A DNA stretch of 64,000 nucleotides from Aequorivita vitellina (GCF_022008365.1 NZ_JAIRBA010000006.1:62001-126000), one strand, 5' to 3'. Positions 44,575 through 54,775 are shown, counted from the first letter of the stretch. Made by a program: numbers and translations. The notes: generated by a model not told the origin, from the letters alone.

Positions 44575-45792
44575 CTACCTTCTTCTATTGGGCAACAACG
44601 GCGGCGGCGCTCCCGTAAACGGATTCCAACGTCCAATACTTTTGGCCTCCATTCCCGCAGCGCGCATTACAGCACGGTCGCCGTAACGGTCGCGCATCTT
44701 GTCCATAGCGTGGTAGAGATTGATTATTTTTTCGTTATCGTCAAATAAATCTATCTGAAATCCACCTTCCACCAAATGGCTAAACCGTACGCCCACCATT
44801 CGCACCAAAAGCCGGCGTTGGTATAGTTTTTTAAAAAGTTCCATCACTACCGGAATAATTTTATGGTCTGCGGAGCTATACGGTATTTTTTGCTGCATAG
44901 TATACGTTTGAAAATCTGAATACCGAATTTTAAATGTTACGCAGGCAGTGAGTTTGTTGCCGCGTCGTAGTTGAAAAACCAAATTTTCTGCCATCGCAAT
45001 TATAATGCCTTCCAGTTTTTTTACATCGGTGGTATCGCGGTCAAAGCTGCGCTCGGTAGAAATAGATTTGCGTTCGGTATATTGTTGTACCGGCGTATTA
45101 TCTATGCCGTTTGCTTTCTGCCAAATGGTCTGTCCATTTTTTCCGAAAACTTTCGTCATCATTTCCACAGGCATTTCCTGTATGGTTTTTATCTGTTTTA
45201 TACCCAGATCGCACAAAGCACGGTAGGTAACTTCGCCTACCATGGGTATTTTATTGACAGCCAAAGGCGAAAGAAATGGTTTTTCGGTTCCTTTTACAAT
45301 ATGAATTTGATTGTTGGGCTTTGCTTCACCAGTGGCTATTTTTGAAACGGTTTTGTTTATGGAAAGCCCAAAAGAAATAGGCAGTCCAGTTTCTTTTATA
45401 ATGCGCTGCCGCAATTCGGAAGCTAATTTTTCGCAACCAAAAAACTTGTCCATTCCCGTTAAATCGATATAAAATTCATCTACGGAAGCTTTTTCGTAAA
45501 GCGGCACACTTTCTTTAATTACATCGGTTACGTTTTCTGAAAACTTGCTGTAGGTGCCAGCATCGCCGCGAACTACAATTGCTTCGGGGCATAACTGTCT
45601 GGCCAGCTTCATTGGCATTGCAGAATGAATCCCAAAAGTGCGCGCTTCATAACTACACGAAGCCACCACGCCGCGATCGCTCGTGCCGCCAATCAATACA
45701 GGTTTTCCTATTAACTTACTATCCAGCAAGCGCTCACAGGACACAAAAAATGTGTCCAAATCCATGTGTACTATGTTTCTTTTCTCGTTCAT
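44575..45792 (-). CDS. dinB: Y-family DNA polymerase IV
   Basis: A 405-residue translesion polymerase. Catalytic acidic residues are in VHMDLDTFFVSCERLL (Asp11) and KASVDEFYIDLTG (Asp105-Glu106). The thumb helix-hairpin-helix region (VNKIPMVGEVTYRALCDLGI) and little-finger domain (SISTERSFDRDTTD onward) are complete. The C-terminus is a basic/proline tail without an obvious clamp-binding motif. It lies 111 bases downstream of the short dnaE, probably on the same transcript, like translesion cassettes elsewhere. Confidence 0.92.
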   Translation of the reverse strand: MNEKRNIVHMDLDTFFVSCERLLDSKLIGKPVLIGGTSDRGVVASCSYEARTFGIHSAMPMKLARQLCPEAIVVRGDAGTYSKFSENVTDVIKESVPLYEKASVDEFYIDLTGMDKFFGCEKLASELRQRIIKETGLPISFGLSINKTVSKIATGEAKPNNQIHIVKGTEKPFLSPLAVNKIPMVGEVTYRALCDLGIKQIKTIQEMPVEMMTKVFGKNGQTIWQKANGIDNTPVQQYTERKSISTERSFDRDTTDVKKLEGIIIAMAENLVFQLRRGNKLTACVTFKIRYSDFQTYTMQQKIPYSSADHKIIPVVMELFKKLYQRRLLVRMVGVRFSHLVEGGFQIDLFDDNEKIINLYHAMDKMRDRYGDRAVMRAAGMEAKSIGRWNPFTGAPPPLLPNRRR

Positions 45793-45928
45793 GCCTATTC
45801 CCGCCCTTCGACTACCGCTCAGGATAAACTACGGCGGAAATCTCTTAATTGTTACTATTATGTCCTATAGCGAAGCGGTCTTACGTCCTACCGTCTTAAG
45901 TCTTTACAATGCAGCGGTCATACGTCCT
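45793..45928. repeat. Short repeats in the dnaE-dinB spacer
   Basis: AGCGGTCTTACGTCCT (45874-45889) recurs with one change as AGCGGTCATACGTCCT (45913-45928); the second copy lies in the last codons of dnaE. Nearby CCTTCGACTACCGCTCAGGA resembles an intergenic repeat I know from other flavobacterial genomes. No gene is seen in the spacer. Confidence 0.45.
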
Positions 45929-48894
45929 TTTTCAGCAGCATATCGCGGATCTTGAATTATCGCCAATCGCTCCATCTTTATAACCTCAATATTTATACAA
46001 TCAAACACCTCTGTTACTTTTCCGGTAATACTGTAAACCCCTTTCCCGCGGAAGCGATATTTATTAGCCACCGGCGGAAAATGCACCGTATCTACAAATT
46101 CGCCATCGCGATCTATAAAGTTCCCGAAATACATATAATCGCCTCGGGAAGTTCGGGTTCTTTTGGTGGTTATTAAATACCCTTCAATAGTCACTATTTT
46201 TCCTATAAATTGTGAAAGCTGTGTTGCCCGTAATTTATTTTCCGAAGGATTCATGAGCAATTCAAACGGACTGCAGAGCGAAAATCCCAACAGTTCCAGT
46301 TCGTCAAAAGCGTCTTCCAGCGCGGTGTGCGGCAGGGAAGGGGTTTTGTAATTAACCTTTTTTTGTTTAAAAAGTGTGTACACATTTTCTTCAAAACTCA
46401 CTTTGTTAATTTTCATATAAGCTTCCCAAAGCAGTTCGCGTTTGTTTCTGCCAGTGAAGCGAAAAGCATTTATTTTTATAAGAATTGTAACCTGCTCCAT
46501 CCCGATGGAAACGCGTTCCAAAAAATCGTCCAAGCTTTCAAAAGCACCATTTTTGTCGCGTTCAACAATTGTCTTCTCAATGCATTTAGATTCCAAAGAT
46601 TGCAAAAACCCGAACCCGATATAAATATCCTTTCCGTCAATAATAGTTTCGCCATAACTGCGGTTTATGCAGGGCTGCAAAATATTTCCGCCGTGCATTC
46701 GCGCTTCGTGCACATAAAGTTCTACACTGTAAAAACCGCCGCCGTTGTTGAGCGTGGCCACCATATATTCCAACGGAAAGTAAGCTTTCAGAAAAAGACT
46801 TTGGTAGCTCTCCACAGCATACGAAGCGGAATGTCCTTTCGCAAAAGCATAGCCGGCAAAACTTTCAATCTGCCGCCAAACATCTGCAGTAAATGTTTCA
46901 TTTTTACCTGAATTTTTACAATTGTTGAAAAACTGATCTTTTACCTTTTGAAACTCTTCCCGCGATCGGAATTTGCCACTCATTCCTCTTCGCAACATAT
47001 CTGCTTCGCCCAAATCGAGGCCGCCAAAATGGTGCGCCACTTTTATTACATCTTCCTGATACACCATTACGCCGTACGTTTCGGGCATAATATTCAGCAA
47101 AACGGGATGTGCTTCTTTTCTTTTTTCGGGGAAACGGTACCGCAAAATATATTCGCGCATCATGCCGCTTTTTGCAACGCCCGGCCGTATTACCGAGCTG
47201 GCCGCCACCAAACCCAAATAATCATCTACTTGCAGCTTGCGAAGCAGCATCCGCATGGCGGGGGATTCTACATAAAAACAGCCAATTGCCTGCGCATTGC
47301 GCAATAGTGTTTTTATTTTTTCATCCTTTTTAAAACGTTTTATATCGTGAATGTCCAAATCGGGTATTTCAGGGTGATTGTGTTTTACAATTGCTACAGC
47401 GTCTTTTATTTTTCCGAGCCCGCGCTGACTTAAAATATCGAATTTATAAAGTCCAATATCTTCGGCAATTACCATGTCAAACTGTGCGGTAGCATAGCCT
47501 TTGGGCGGCATAAAAGTGGCGGTGTAGTAATAAATGGGTTTTTCTGAAATTAAAATCCCACCAGCGTGAATGCCCAAATAATTTGGAAATCCTTGAATGT
47601 ATTGACTGTACATAATTACCAATTGCGACAATTTGTCCAGCGTTTTAAAATTGCAGTCTTGGGTAGAAAGTTTATCGATTTCTTCCTTTGGCAGCCCAAA
47701 AACCTTCCCCAATTCGCGAACCGATGCTTTAAATTTAAAAGTGTTGTAAACGGCTATAAGTGTTGTATTTTTAAATGTTTTAAAAATAAAGTCGGTAATA
47801 TCGTCGCGGTCCTGCCACGAAAAATCAATATCAAAGTCGGGTGGATTCTTTCGGTAGAGATTTATAAATCGCTCAAAATAAAGGTCTAGCTCTACCGGAT
47901 CTACATCTGTAATTCGCAACAAATAAGCAATAATACTGTTGGCCCCGCTGCCGCGACCCACGTAAAAGTAGCCTTTGCTGCGAGCGTATTTTAAAATTTT
48001 CCAATTGATTAAAAAGTACGAAACAAACCCTTTTTCTTTTATAATGCCCAGCTCTTTTTCTATTCGTACCATTACGCGTTCGCCCGGGCGCTTGTAGCGG
48101 TAGTGGATTCCCGCATAAGCCAATTTCTTCAACAATCTGAAATCTAAATCTTCATTGGCGGTATACGATTTTTGGTTGCAAGTGGTTTCTTTTGAAAAAT
48201 CAAAAGAAATGTGGCAGCGGTTTAAAAGCGTTTCAGTGTTTTTAATTAGTTGCGGGAATTCTTCAAAACATTTCTTTAGTTTTTCTTCCGAAATAAATAC
48301 GTCGTTTTCGCTGCCTTGTTCCGAAGTTGGCAATTTGCTAAGCAACATATTATTGTCTATGGCACGCAGCAATCTATGTGTGTTAAAACCTTTTTTATTT
48401 TTGAAAGTAACGGTCTGTAAAACCACCAATTTGTGCTGCTTATTTTTCCAAGGCGAAAACTTTAAACGGTTAATATCGTCTATTTTTACGCCGAGAAATT
48501 CATTTTCTAAAAGTGTTTCTCCTTCAAAGGAAGCAAATGGATAAATTATAAATGTATGCGGAAGTTGTTTCGCTTTCGTGGGAATTTCAGCATTTTTGGC
48601 ACCTTCGCGTTGATGGAGAAATTCAGATAAATATTCGTTTATATTCTGAAACCCGTCATTGTTTTCTGCTAACATTACAAACTGTTGTTGGGCACCTTTT
48701 CTGAAATCTACGCCCAAGATTGGTTTCACATTATATTGGGATGCAATACGCACAAATTCCAAACAAGCCGAAGTAGAATTGACGTCTGTGAGCGCCATGG
48801 AAGTTACGCCATTTTCTTGCCCCAAACGCAATAAATCGCTGATTTTCAAGGTGCCGTAACGCAGGCTGTAATAGCTGTGACAATTTAAAAACAT
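45904..48894 (-). CDS. Short DNA polymerase III alpha / DnaE2-like error-prone polymerase
   Basis: A 996-residue C-family polymerase, much shorter than a replicative DnaE (about 1150-1450 or more). PHP domain at the N-terminus (NCHSYYSLRYGTLKISDLL; many PHP metal residues degenerate). Palm motifs are YVGRGSGANSIIAYLL (311-326) and the catalytic PPDFDIDFSWQDRDD (351-365). RRGMSGKFRSREEF and AFAKGHSASYAVESYQS follow, then helix-hairpin-helix and a C-terminal OB domain (GKIVTIEGYLITTKRTRTSRGDYMYFGNF). Followed by dinB and preceded by palindromic operator-like sites, it is most likely the mutagenic, damage-inducible polymerase. Confidence 0.88.
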   Translation of the reverse strand: MFLNCHSYYSLRYGTLKISDLLRLGQENGVTSMALTDVNSTSACLEFVRIASQYNVKPILGVDFRKGAQQQFVMLAENNDGFQNINEYLSEFLHQREGAKNAEIPTKAKQLPHTFIIYPFASFEGETLLENEFLGVKIDDINRLKFSPWKNKQHKLVVLQTVTFKNKKGFNTHRLLRAIDNNMLLSKLPTSEQGSENDVFISEEKLKKCFEEFPQLIKNTETLLNRCHISFDFSKETTCNQKSYTANEDLDFRLLKKLAYAGIHYRYKRPGERVMVRIEKELGIIKEKGFVSYFLINWKILKYARSKGYFYVGRGSGANSIIAYLLRITDVDPVELDLYFERFINLYRKNPPDFDIDFSWQDRDDITDFIFKTFKNTTLIAVYNTFKFKASVRELGKVFGLPKEEIDKLSTQDCNFKTLDKLSQLVIMYSQYIQGFPNYLGIHAGGILISEKPIYYYTATFMPPKGYATAQFDMVIAEDIGLYKFDILSQRGLGKIKDAVAIVKHNHPEIPDLDIHDIKRFKKDEKIKTLLRNAQAIGCFYVESPAMRMLLRKLQVDDYLGLVAASSVIRPGVAKSGMMREYILRYRFPEKRKEAHPVLLNIMPETYGVMVYQEDVIKVAHHFGGLDLGEADMLRRGMSGKFRSREEFQKVKDQFFNNCKNSGKNETFTADVWRQIESFAGYAFAKGHSASYAVESYQSLFLKAYFPLEYMVATLNNGGGFYSVELYVHEARMHGGNILQPCINRSYGETIIDGKDIYIGFGFLQSLESKCIEKTIVERDKNGAFESLDDFLERVSIGMEQVTILIKINAFRFTGRNKRELLWEAYMKINKVSFEENVYTLFKQKKVNYKTPSLPHTALEDAFDELELLGFSLCSPFELLMNPSENKLRATQLSQFIGKIVTIEGYLITTKRTRTSRGDYMYFGNFIDRDGEFVDTVHFPPVANKYRFRGKGVYSITGKVTEVFDCINIEVIKMERLAIIQDPRYAAEKGRMTAAL

Positions 48895-48899
48895 CTATA

Positions 48900-48933
48900 T
48901 TGGATTTATTCCAAAATTATGGAATTAATCCAA
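48900..48933 (-). promoter_or_regulatory. Tandem palindromic operators at the dnaE-dinB promoter
   Basis: Two copies of a 15 bp palindrome TTGGA-N5-TCCAA, exact at 48900-48914 and with one change (ATGGA) at 48919-48933, together form a nearly symmetrical 34 bp block. Read on the minus strand, TAATTTTG (48912-48919), a perfect TAnnTTTG, sits between the palindrome centres, with TTT at the -33 distance. A bound repressor would block the promoter. Likely an SOS-type operator; the repressor is not encoded here. Confidence 0.65.
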
Positions 48934-49109
48934 CACGGAAAAATATTTCTGAATAAAATATTCCCAATTTTATAAAATGTGTTTTTGAAATTCGGAAGTT
49001 TATTTTATGCTTTTAAATGTTTTAATAAACCTAATATATCGTCAAGCAAAACCGTTAAAAAAATTTGCTTCGAACTGGTAAACAGGAAAAATATGTGGAA
49101 ATAAAAAGC

Positions 49110-50579
49110 TTAATTTTTAACAGGCACACGCTTAAAAGTAAACGTTCCATTTGCATCAATTACTTTATAAACCCCAAACGGCGCATCTTCTCTCACTACT
49201 AAAAAACTTTCATCGTTTTCTAATTGATCGAGGTAGGTCTCGTTTTCGGAGAGGTACGAGAATAAAATTCGGAACAGGTTTACGTTTGTCTTTAGTTTAG
49301 TGTCAAATTCGGGGACTTCATTATTGGGCCATCGTATGGCGAGAGTGGCGGCAAAAATTGAGTTTACAAGCGTGGAATCTTTCACTTTTTGTTTGAGCTC
49401 TCCCGTGTAATTAAAACCCACATAACCTCCGTGATCTGCAACAATAACAATCAATGCCTGCGGATCGTTTTTGGTAATTAAAGTAACCATTTGGCGTAAC
49501 CACACATTTGCTTTTTCAAGATTTTCAATATAATTTTCTCTTTCTTTTTCTTTCCCATCAGAATCGCTTTTTTGAACTGGAATATGGCCAGGCAATATTT
49601 TTTCAACAAAATAAAAATTAGATTCGTTTTTATTCTCCGTAATGGCTTTTTTCATTTCGGCTACAACATCTACGTTTATATCGAATCCACGCGATAAAAA
49701 GGAGAGATCTTTATATGAAATAGAACTGTAATCGTACCCCAATACGGGCCGATTTACAATAATATAAGGCGACTCAATTAACAGCGAGGTTTTGTATCCA
49801 TTTTTGTTAAAAACCGATACTGCAGCATTGTTGCCAGCAATACTTTTTCGCAGCCCATAAGCTTCCTTCGAGCTGGGTTTTGGGTTTTTGTAATAGTGAT
49901 GCGTCATAGCAAACATCGAACTGTTTGAAGTAACCGTGTTAGAATAATTGCTTCGGAAATTGGGATAAATCTTGAAATTATGTTCGGTTAAAAAATCTTC
50001 AAAAGCACTATTATCCATCGCATAGGGCGCTTCTTTTAATGTGCTCGCATTGGCGTATCCATCGGGTTGAATAATATACACATTTGGTTTTTTCTTAAAA
50101 TTAGCTTCCATAATAGTATCGGGAAGTTGTTTCCATTCGGTAGAAAAATTTAAGTTGTTGGCAACGTAAAAACCCAATTGAAAGGCCACAATCAATGCTA
50201 GTAGATATTGCAATAAAACCATTTTCTTTAAATGCTTTTTAAGTAAAAAAGCAAGTCCGAATACAAGAACGATAACCAAGAGAATTATCTTTTTTTTGGG
50301 TCCCAAAATGCTAAAAGTAAGCAAAGACGCAAACCCCACTGCATTTGAAATAGTTAGTAACAGCCTATAATTTTTAGCCACAAAAGGTATTTTTTTTGAA
50401 GAAATTTTCAAGCAAATATTAACCGCTACCGGTACCAAAAGAAAGAACCCTATAAAAAAGAAGAGTTGCGTTAACGAATCTACTAAGGTAAAATTAGAAT
50501 AGTAATTGTAAAGAAAAGGATAGAGGCCAGTTGCCAGACCAACAACAACGGGATGCCTCGTACTTAAGCGTTTTGTCAT
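49110..50579 (-). CDS. Membrane sulfatase-like (alkaline phosphatase superfamily) protein
   Basis: A 489-residue protein: about four or five TM helices in the first 140 residues, then an extracytoplasmic sulfatase-fold domain. Metal-site-like segments are PNVYIIQPDGYAN (Asp near residue 173) and the late LIVIVADHGGYVGFN (Asp-His), with SNTVTSNSSMFAMTHHYY in the place of the nucleophile Ser/Thr region. This layout resembles phosphoglycerol/phosphoethanolamine transferases of the LtaS/EptA type, so modification of a surface glycan or lipid is plausible. Substrate unknown. Confidence 0.75.
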   Translation of the reverse strand: MTKRLSTRHPVVVGLATGLYPFLYNYYSNFTLVDSLTQLFFFIGFFLLVPVAVNICLKISSKKIPFVAKNYRLLLTISNAVGFASLLTFSILGPKKKIILLVIVLVFGLAFLLKKHLKKMVLLQYLLALIVAFQLGFYVANNLNFSTEWKQLPDTIMEANFKKKPNVYIIQPDGYANASTLKEAPYAMDNSAFEDFLTEHNFKIYPNFRSNYSNTVTSNSSMFAMTHHYYKNPKPSSKEAYGLRKSIAGNNAAVSVFNKNGYKTSLLIESPYIIVNRPVLGYDYSSISYKDLSFLSRGFDINVDVVAEMKKAITENKNESNFYFVEKILPGHIPVQKSDSDGKEKERENYIENLEKANVWLRQMVTLITKNDPQALIVIVADHGGYVGFNYTGELKQKVKDSTLVNSIFAATLAIRWPNNEVPEFDTKLKTNVNLFRILFSYLSENETYLDQLENDESFLVVREDAPFGVYKVIDANGTFTFKRVPVKN

Positions 50580-50659
50580 TTCATTTAATTAATACGGAAG
50601 TAAAGCTACTAATAAAATTCTGCAACTTGCATTCTGCCATCCTGTCATAATCGTTCTGC

Positions 50660-50675
50660 TGGCACAATCATTGAC
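50660..50675 (+). promoter_or_regulatory. Sigma-54-like -24/-12 site upstream of dnaK
   Basis: TGGCAC (50660-50665), a five-base gap and TTGA (50671-50674) resemble TGGCAC-N5-TTGC with a change at the -12 C. It lies 59 bases before the dnaK ATG and is preceded by CTGCCAT and CTGTCAT. From memory similar GGCAC/TTG pairs occur upstream of heat-shock genes in flavobacteria. No CIRCE element is visible. Confidence 0.4.
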
Positions 50676-50733
50676 TTATAGAACTCGAAAATAAGAATAC
50701 AACAATAAACTATAAACAACAAACAATAATATT

Positions 50734-52650
50734 ATGAGTAAAATAATTGGAATCGACTTAGGTACAACCAACTCCTGCGTTGCCGTGATGGAAGGTAGCG
50801 AGCCAACGGTTATTCCTAATGCCGAAGGAAAAAGAACAACGCCTTCAGTAATTGCATTTGTGGAAGGTGGCGAAATTAAAGTAGGTGACCCTGCAAAACG
50901 TCAGGCTGTTACAAACCCTACAAAAACCATCAGCTCTATTAAGAGATTTATGGGAAACAAATTTTCAGAATCTAAAGTAGAGACTGAATATTCATCATAT
51001 AAAGTGGTAAAAGGCGATAATGATACTGCCCGTGTAGATATTGATGGTCGTTTATATACACCACAGGAATTGAGCGCCATGATTCTTCAGAAAATGAAGA
51101 AAACCGCCGAAGATTATTTAGGACAAGACGTGAGCCGTGCGGTAATTACCGTTCCTGCATATTTTAACGACAGTCAGCGTCACGCAACTAAAGAAGCAGG
51201 CGAAATTGCCGGTCTTAAAGTAGAACGAATTATTAACGAACCAACCGCAGCAGCACTTGCTTACGGTCTTGATAAAAAAGGTACCGACCAAAAAGTGGTG
51301 GTATTCGACTTTGGTGGTGGTACGCACGACGTTAGTATCCTTGAATTGGGAGATGGCGTTTTTGAAGTACTTTCTACAGACGGTGATACGCACTTGGGTG
51401 GTGACGATGTGGACCAGAAAATTATTAACTGGTTGGCAGATGAGTTTAAAGCCGAAGAAGATTTTGATCTTCGCAACGACCCAATGGCACTGCAACGTTT
51501 AAAAGAGGCTGCCGAAAAAGCAAAAATTGAGCTTTCTTCTTCAACGCAAACCGAAATTAACTTGCCTTATGTAACGGCTACAGCTAGCGGCCCAAAACAC
51601 TTGGTTAAAACCTTAACCCGTGCAAAATTTGAGCAACTAATTGACGATTTGGTAAAAAGAACAATGAAGCCTTGCGAAACCGCAATGAAAGCTGCAGGTT
51701 TAACAAAAAGCGATATAGACGAAGTAATTCTTGTAGGTGGTTCTACACGTATTCCTGCAGTTCAGGAAGCTGTTGAAAAATTCTTCGGAAAAAAACCACA
51801 TAAAGGTGTAAACCCAGACGAGGTAGTTGCCGTAGGTGCTGCAATTCAAGGTGGTGTTTTAACTGGAGATGTAAAAGATGTACTTCTTTTAGACGTAACC
51901 CCACTTTCTTTAGGTATTGAAACAATGGGTGGTGTAATGACTAAATTAATTGAAGCTAACACTACAATTCCAACTAAGAAAAGCCAAGTATTCTCTACTG
52001 CAGCAGACAATCAACCAAGTGTTGAAATTCACGTATTGCAAGGTGAGCGCCCAATGGCAAACGACAACAAGACAATTGGTCGTTTCCACTTAGACGGAAT
52101 TCCACCAGCACAAAGAGGTGTGCCACAAATTGAAGTAACGTTTGATATTGATGCCAACGGTATCATTAAAGTAAGCGCTACAGATAAGGCTACTAACAAA
52201 TCGCAAGACATCCGTATTGAAGCTTCTTCTGGTTTAACCGAAGATGAAATTAAAAAGATGAAAGCAGATGCGGAAGCAAATGCCGAAAGCGATAAAGCTG
52301 CTAAAGAAAAAGTAGATAAATTAAACGAAGCAGATGGAATGATCTTCCAAACTGAAAAGCAACTTAGCGAATTTGGCGATAAATTATCAGACGATAAAAA
52401 GAAACCAATTGAAGAAGCTTTGGAAGAACTTAAAAAAGCTTACGAGTCTAAAGATGTTGAAACCATTCAACCCGCTTTAGATAAGATAAACGAAGCTTGG
52501 AAAACCGCTTCTGAAGAAATGTACAAAGCCCAAGCAGAACAGCAAGGCGCCCCAACCGGTGATGCCGGAGCAGGAGCAGAGCAGGGAAGCACAGGCGGCG
52601 GCGCAGAAAATAGCGACGTTGAAGATGTAGATTTTGAAGAGGTGAAGTAA
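50734..52650 (+). CDS. dnaK: Molecular chaperone DnaK (Hsp70)
   Basis: A 638-residue Hsp70. ATPase-domain signatures [35 protein letters not shown] (normally GGGTFDVSI; here His replaces Phe) and [14 protein letters not shown]. The substrate-binding domain contains [23 protein letters not shown], and a helical lid leads to a Gly/Ala-rich tail ending in [11 protein letters not shown]. Length is normal. It stands alone; dnaJ and grpE are not in the window. Confidence 0.97.
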   Translation: MSKIIGIDLGTTNSCVAVMEGSEPTVIPNAEGKRTTPSVIAFVEGGEIKVGDPAKRQAVTNPTKTISSIKRFMGNKFSESKVETEYSSYKVVKGDNDTARVDIDGRLYTPQELSAMILQKMKKTAEDYLGQDVSRAVITVPAYFNDSQRHATKEAGEIAGLKVERIINEPTAAALAYGLDKKGTDQKVVVFDFGGGTHDVSILELGDGVFEVLSTDGDTHLGGDDVDQKIINWLADEFKAEEDFDLRNDPMALQRLKEAAEKAKIELSSSTQTEINLPYVTATASGPKHLVKTLTRAKFEQLIDDLVKRTMKPCETAMKAAGLTKSDIDEVILVGGSTRIPAVQEAVEKFFGKKPHKGVNPDEVVAVGAAIQGGVLTGDVKDVLLLDVTPLSLGIETMGGVMTKLIEANTTIPTKKSQVFSTAADNQPSVEIHVLQGERPMANDNKTIGRFHLDGIPPAQRGVPQIEVTFDIDANGIIKVSATDKATNKSQDIRIEASSGLTEDEIKKMKADAEANAESDKAAKEKVDKLNEADGMIFQTEKQLSEFGDKLSDDKKKPIEEALEELKKAYESKDVETIQPALDKINEAWKTASEEMYKAQAEQQGAPTGDAGAGAEQGSTGGGAENSDVEDVDFEEVK

Positions 52651-52721
52651 GCAGGACGTTGGTTTTGCGCAGCATAGCCTTACGTATCGCTTATACAAGC
52701 AAAATTACTATAGCTTAATGC

Positions 52722-52757
52722 AAAAACCGCAACTTGAAAAGGGTTGCGGTTTTTTTA
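52722..52757 (+). terminator. Terminator between dnaK and the convergent T9SS gene
   Basis: AAAAACCGCAAC pairs with GTTGCGGTTTTT across a short loop (TTGAAAAGG), followed by more T residues. It has A residues on the other side and could stop transcripts from both directions. Confidence 0.85.
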
Positions 52758-52780
52758 TTTATAATGGTTTATAGTTCTAT

Positions 52781-54490
52781 CTAATTTTTCAACAGCCTTC
52801 CTTTGGAAATAATTTTTCCAGCGTTGCTAACGGTATAAATATAGACACCGGGAGAAAGATTTTCGGCTATTGACAATTGGAAATTGCTCACGGGTATATT
52901 CAATTTTTGTTTAAAAATGCTACGCCCTTGCAGGTCTATAAAATCAATTTGATCAAATTGTACATTCGTGGGAGCCGTGAAATTTACAAAATGCCCAGCA
53001 GGATTTGGATATACCGCAATCGATACAAGTTGCTGATTTCCTATGGCCAATAAACCACCTAATTCTACGGCACCAATATCTGCATGTCCATCCACCACAG
53101 GAATGGACGGATCTGCCGCATCAACAGCATCTGAGGTTGCAGTAGGATAACAAAATAGGGGATTAGTAGGGTCTAAAGATTCCAATTCAGGGTTAGAAAA
53201 TATATTGTAATACACATCAGAATCTATTCCGTTATTATTGGTAGTGGCAATTACGCCAACTCCGGCTGGAAGGTTATTGTTTCCAATTCCCATTGCATTG
53301 TTATAAAATAGATTGTAAGCTACAAATTGCGGCTGGGGGTCGCCCTCTGAGTGGATTGCATATCCCGAATTATACGCAATAATATTCGAATTTATTTTTG
53401 GGTTGGGTTCAAAGAAATCGCTATCGTAAATACCTATTCCGTGACGCGTATTAAAAATAGTATTGTTGGTTACGTTTGGCTGTCCGCCAACAACAAAAAT
53501 ACCTGAGCTAAATGTCGCGTCCGAAACATTAAAGACTATGTTTCGGTATATATCAATACTAGACCAATTTTGAATTCCATAAATACCCACATTGTAAATT
53601 TTATTATGTCTTACCACAGCGTGCTCTACATTTACACTAACTGCAATACCTATTTGTGCGATATTAAAAATTTCATTCTCTTCAATAATAATACTGTTTA
53701 GATTATCTGAACCGGCTGTTATTCCGCCACGGCAATCATAAATCTTGTTATTGCTTATGTTGGCAGCGCCCGATTCATAAACCCTAATCCCTCGTTCTTC
53801 CGTATGGCGAATTTCATTATTGGTAATGGTAACATTTCCATCATAAACCGTTACTAAACCATCATTTTGTGAATTTTCTTCCATCCCGTATTCTATTATG
53901 CAGTAGTTAAGAATTGAATTGGTATTTCCATAAAATGAAATGTTCCCCCAGTCCTTATTTGTTGGGAAATTGGCATTCGATGTAAATCTTATATAATTTG
54001 TTTCGTTTCCGTCTGCAATTAAAGTTCCTTCAACATATATAGTGTAATAACCGTCAAATTTTATTTCGGTACCAGGGTCTATTGTTAAGATTTCCCCTGT
54101 TGGCACAAAAATATCGCCAACTACTTTATAAACTGAATTACTATTCAACGTACCAGTAATTTCGCCCGAAATTTCTTGAACATTTACTGAAGATAAAGTA
54201 ACATCATCCAGAGTGATATTTCCGTTTAGAAAAACCTCCATCAATTCGTAAGTCTGGTAACCAGCCTGCTCAAAAATCACATTATATACCCCATTTTCTA
54301 CTGTTGTAGAATACGCGCCATTTACAATTGGATTTATTTGGTTGAAAACCGCTCCGGGGGAGACAGGTGAAAAAGTAATTGTAATATTTTCTGAATTGGA
54401 ATTATTGTCGAGAAATGCATTGCCTGCTACATTGGCCGCTTGAACTCCGGATGAAATGATAAGAGATAAAATAATTAAAAAAGACTTCAT
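52781..54490 (-). CDS. Secreted right-handed beta-helix protein with T9SS C-terminal domain
   Basis: A 569-residue exported protein started at ATG 54490 (MKSFLIILSLIISSGVQA is a clear signal peptide; an upstream in-frame start adds nine unconserved residues). A carboxypeptidase-regulatory-like beta domain (about 20-105) is followed by a pectate-lyase-like parallel beta-helix with many N-rich coils (NNEIRHTEERGIRVYESGAANISNNKIYD), and a type IX sorting domain from about residue 495 (VYPNPAGHFVNF to GVYIYTVSNAGKIISKGRLLK). Probably a surface polysaccharide-binding or -degrading protein; no catalytic residues assigned. Confidence 0.85.
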   Translation of the reverse strand: MKSFLIILSLIISSGVQAANVAGNAFLDNNSNSENITITFSPVSPGAVFNQINPIVNGAYSTTVENGVYNVIFEQAGYQTYELMEVFLNGNITLDDVTLSSVNVQEISGEITGTLNSNSVYKVVGDIFVPTGEILTIDPGTEIKFDGYYTIYVEGTLIADGNETNYIRFTSNANFPTNKDWGNISFYGNTNSILNYCIIEYGMEENSQNDGLVTVYDGNVTITNNEIRHTEERGIRVYESGAANISNNKIYDCRGGITAGSDNLNSIIIEENEIFNIAQIGIAVSVNVEHAVVRHNKIYNVGIYGIQNWSSIDIYRNIVFNVSDATFSSGIFVVGGQPNVTNNTIFNTRHGIGIYDSDFFEPNPKINSNIIAYNSGYAIHSEGDPQPQFVAYNLFYNNAMGIGNNNLPAGVGVIATTNNNGIDSDVYYNIFSNPELESLDPTNPLFCYPTATSDAVDAADPSIPVVDGHADIGAVELGGLLAIGNQQLVSIAVYPNPAGHFVNFTAPTNVQFDQIDFIDLQGRSIFKQKLNIPVSNFQLSIAENLSPGVYIYTVSNAGKIISKGRLLKN

Positions 54491-54775
54491 ATTATCTGGG
54501 TTTATAATTAGATACAAGTACTGTGGAAAGTTGCGTAAATTTTAAGATTTTCGAAAATTTGATTAACAATTCTTATAAATATAACACATTAACTATTAAA
54601 AATTTCGATTCGATGTAGATTAAATTTTTAAGTGCAGATAACTAATAGTATATATAATCGAAAGTTGGTTTGGAAATCAAAATAATTTAGAAGTAAACCA
54701 TTACTTCATAATTGCAGTATTTTTCAAAATAGAAATCCTAATGCAATTTGATTATCTTTCTTCAAAATAAAAAAA

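Noticed and set aside
46327-46911. A 194-codon open frame on the plus strand
   Set aside because: It lies wholly inside and antisense to the dnaE gene, whose protein is conserved throughout; low-GC antisense shadow.
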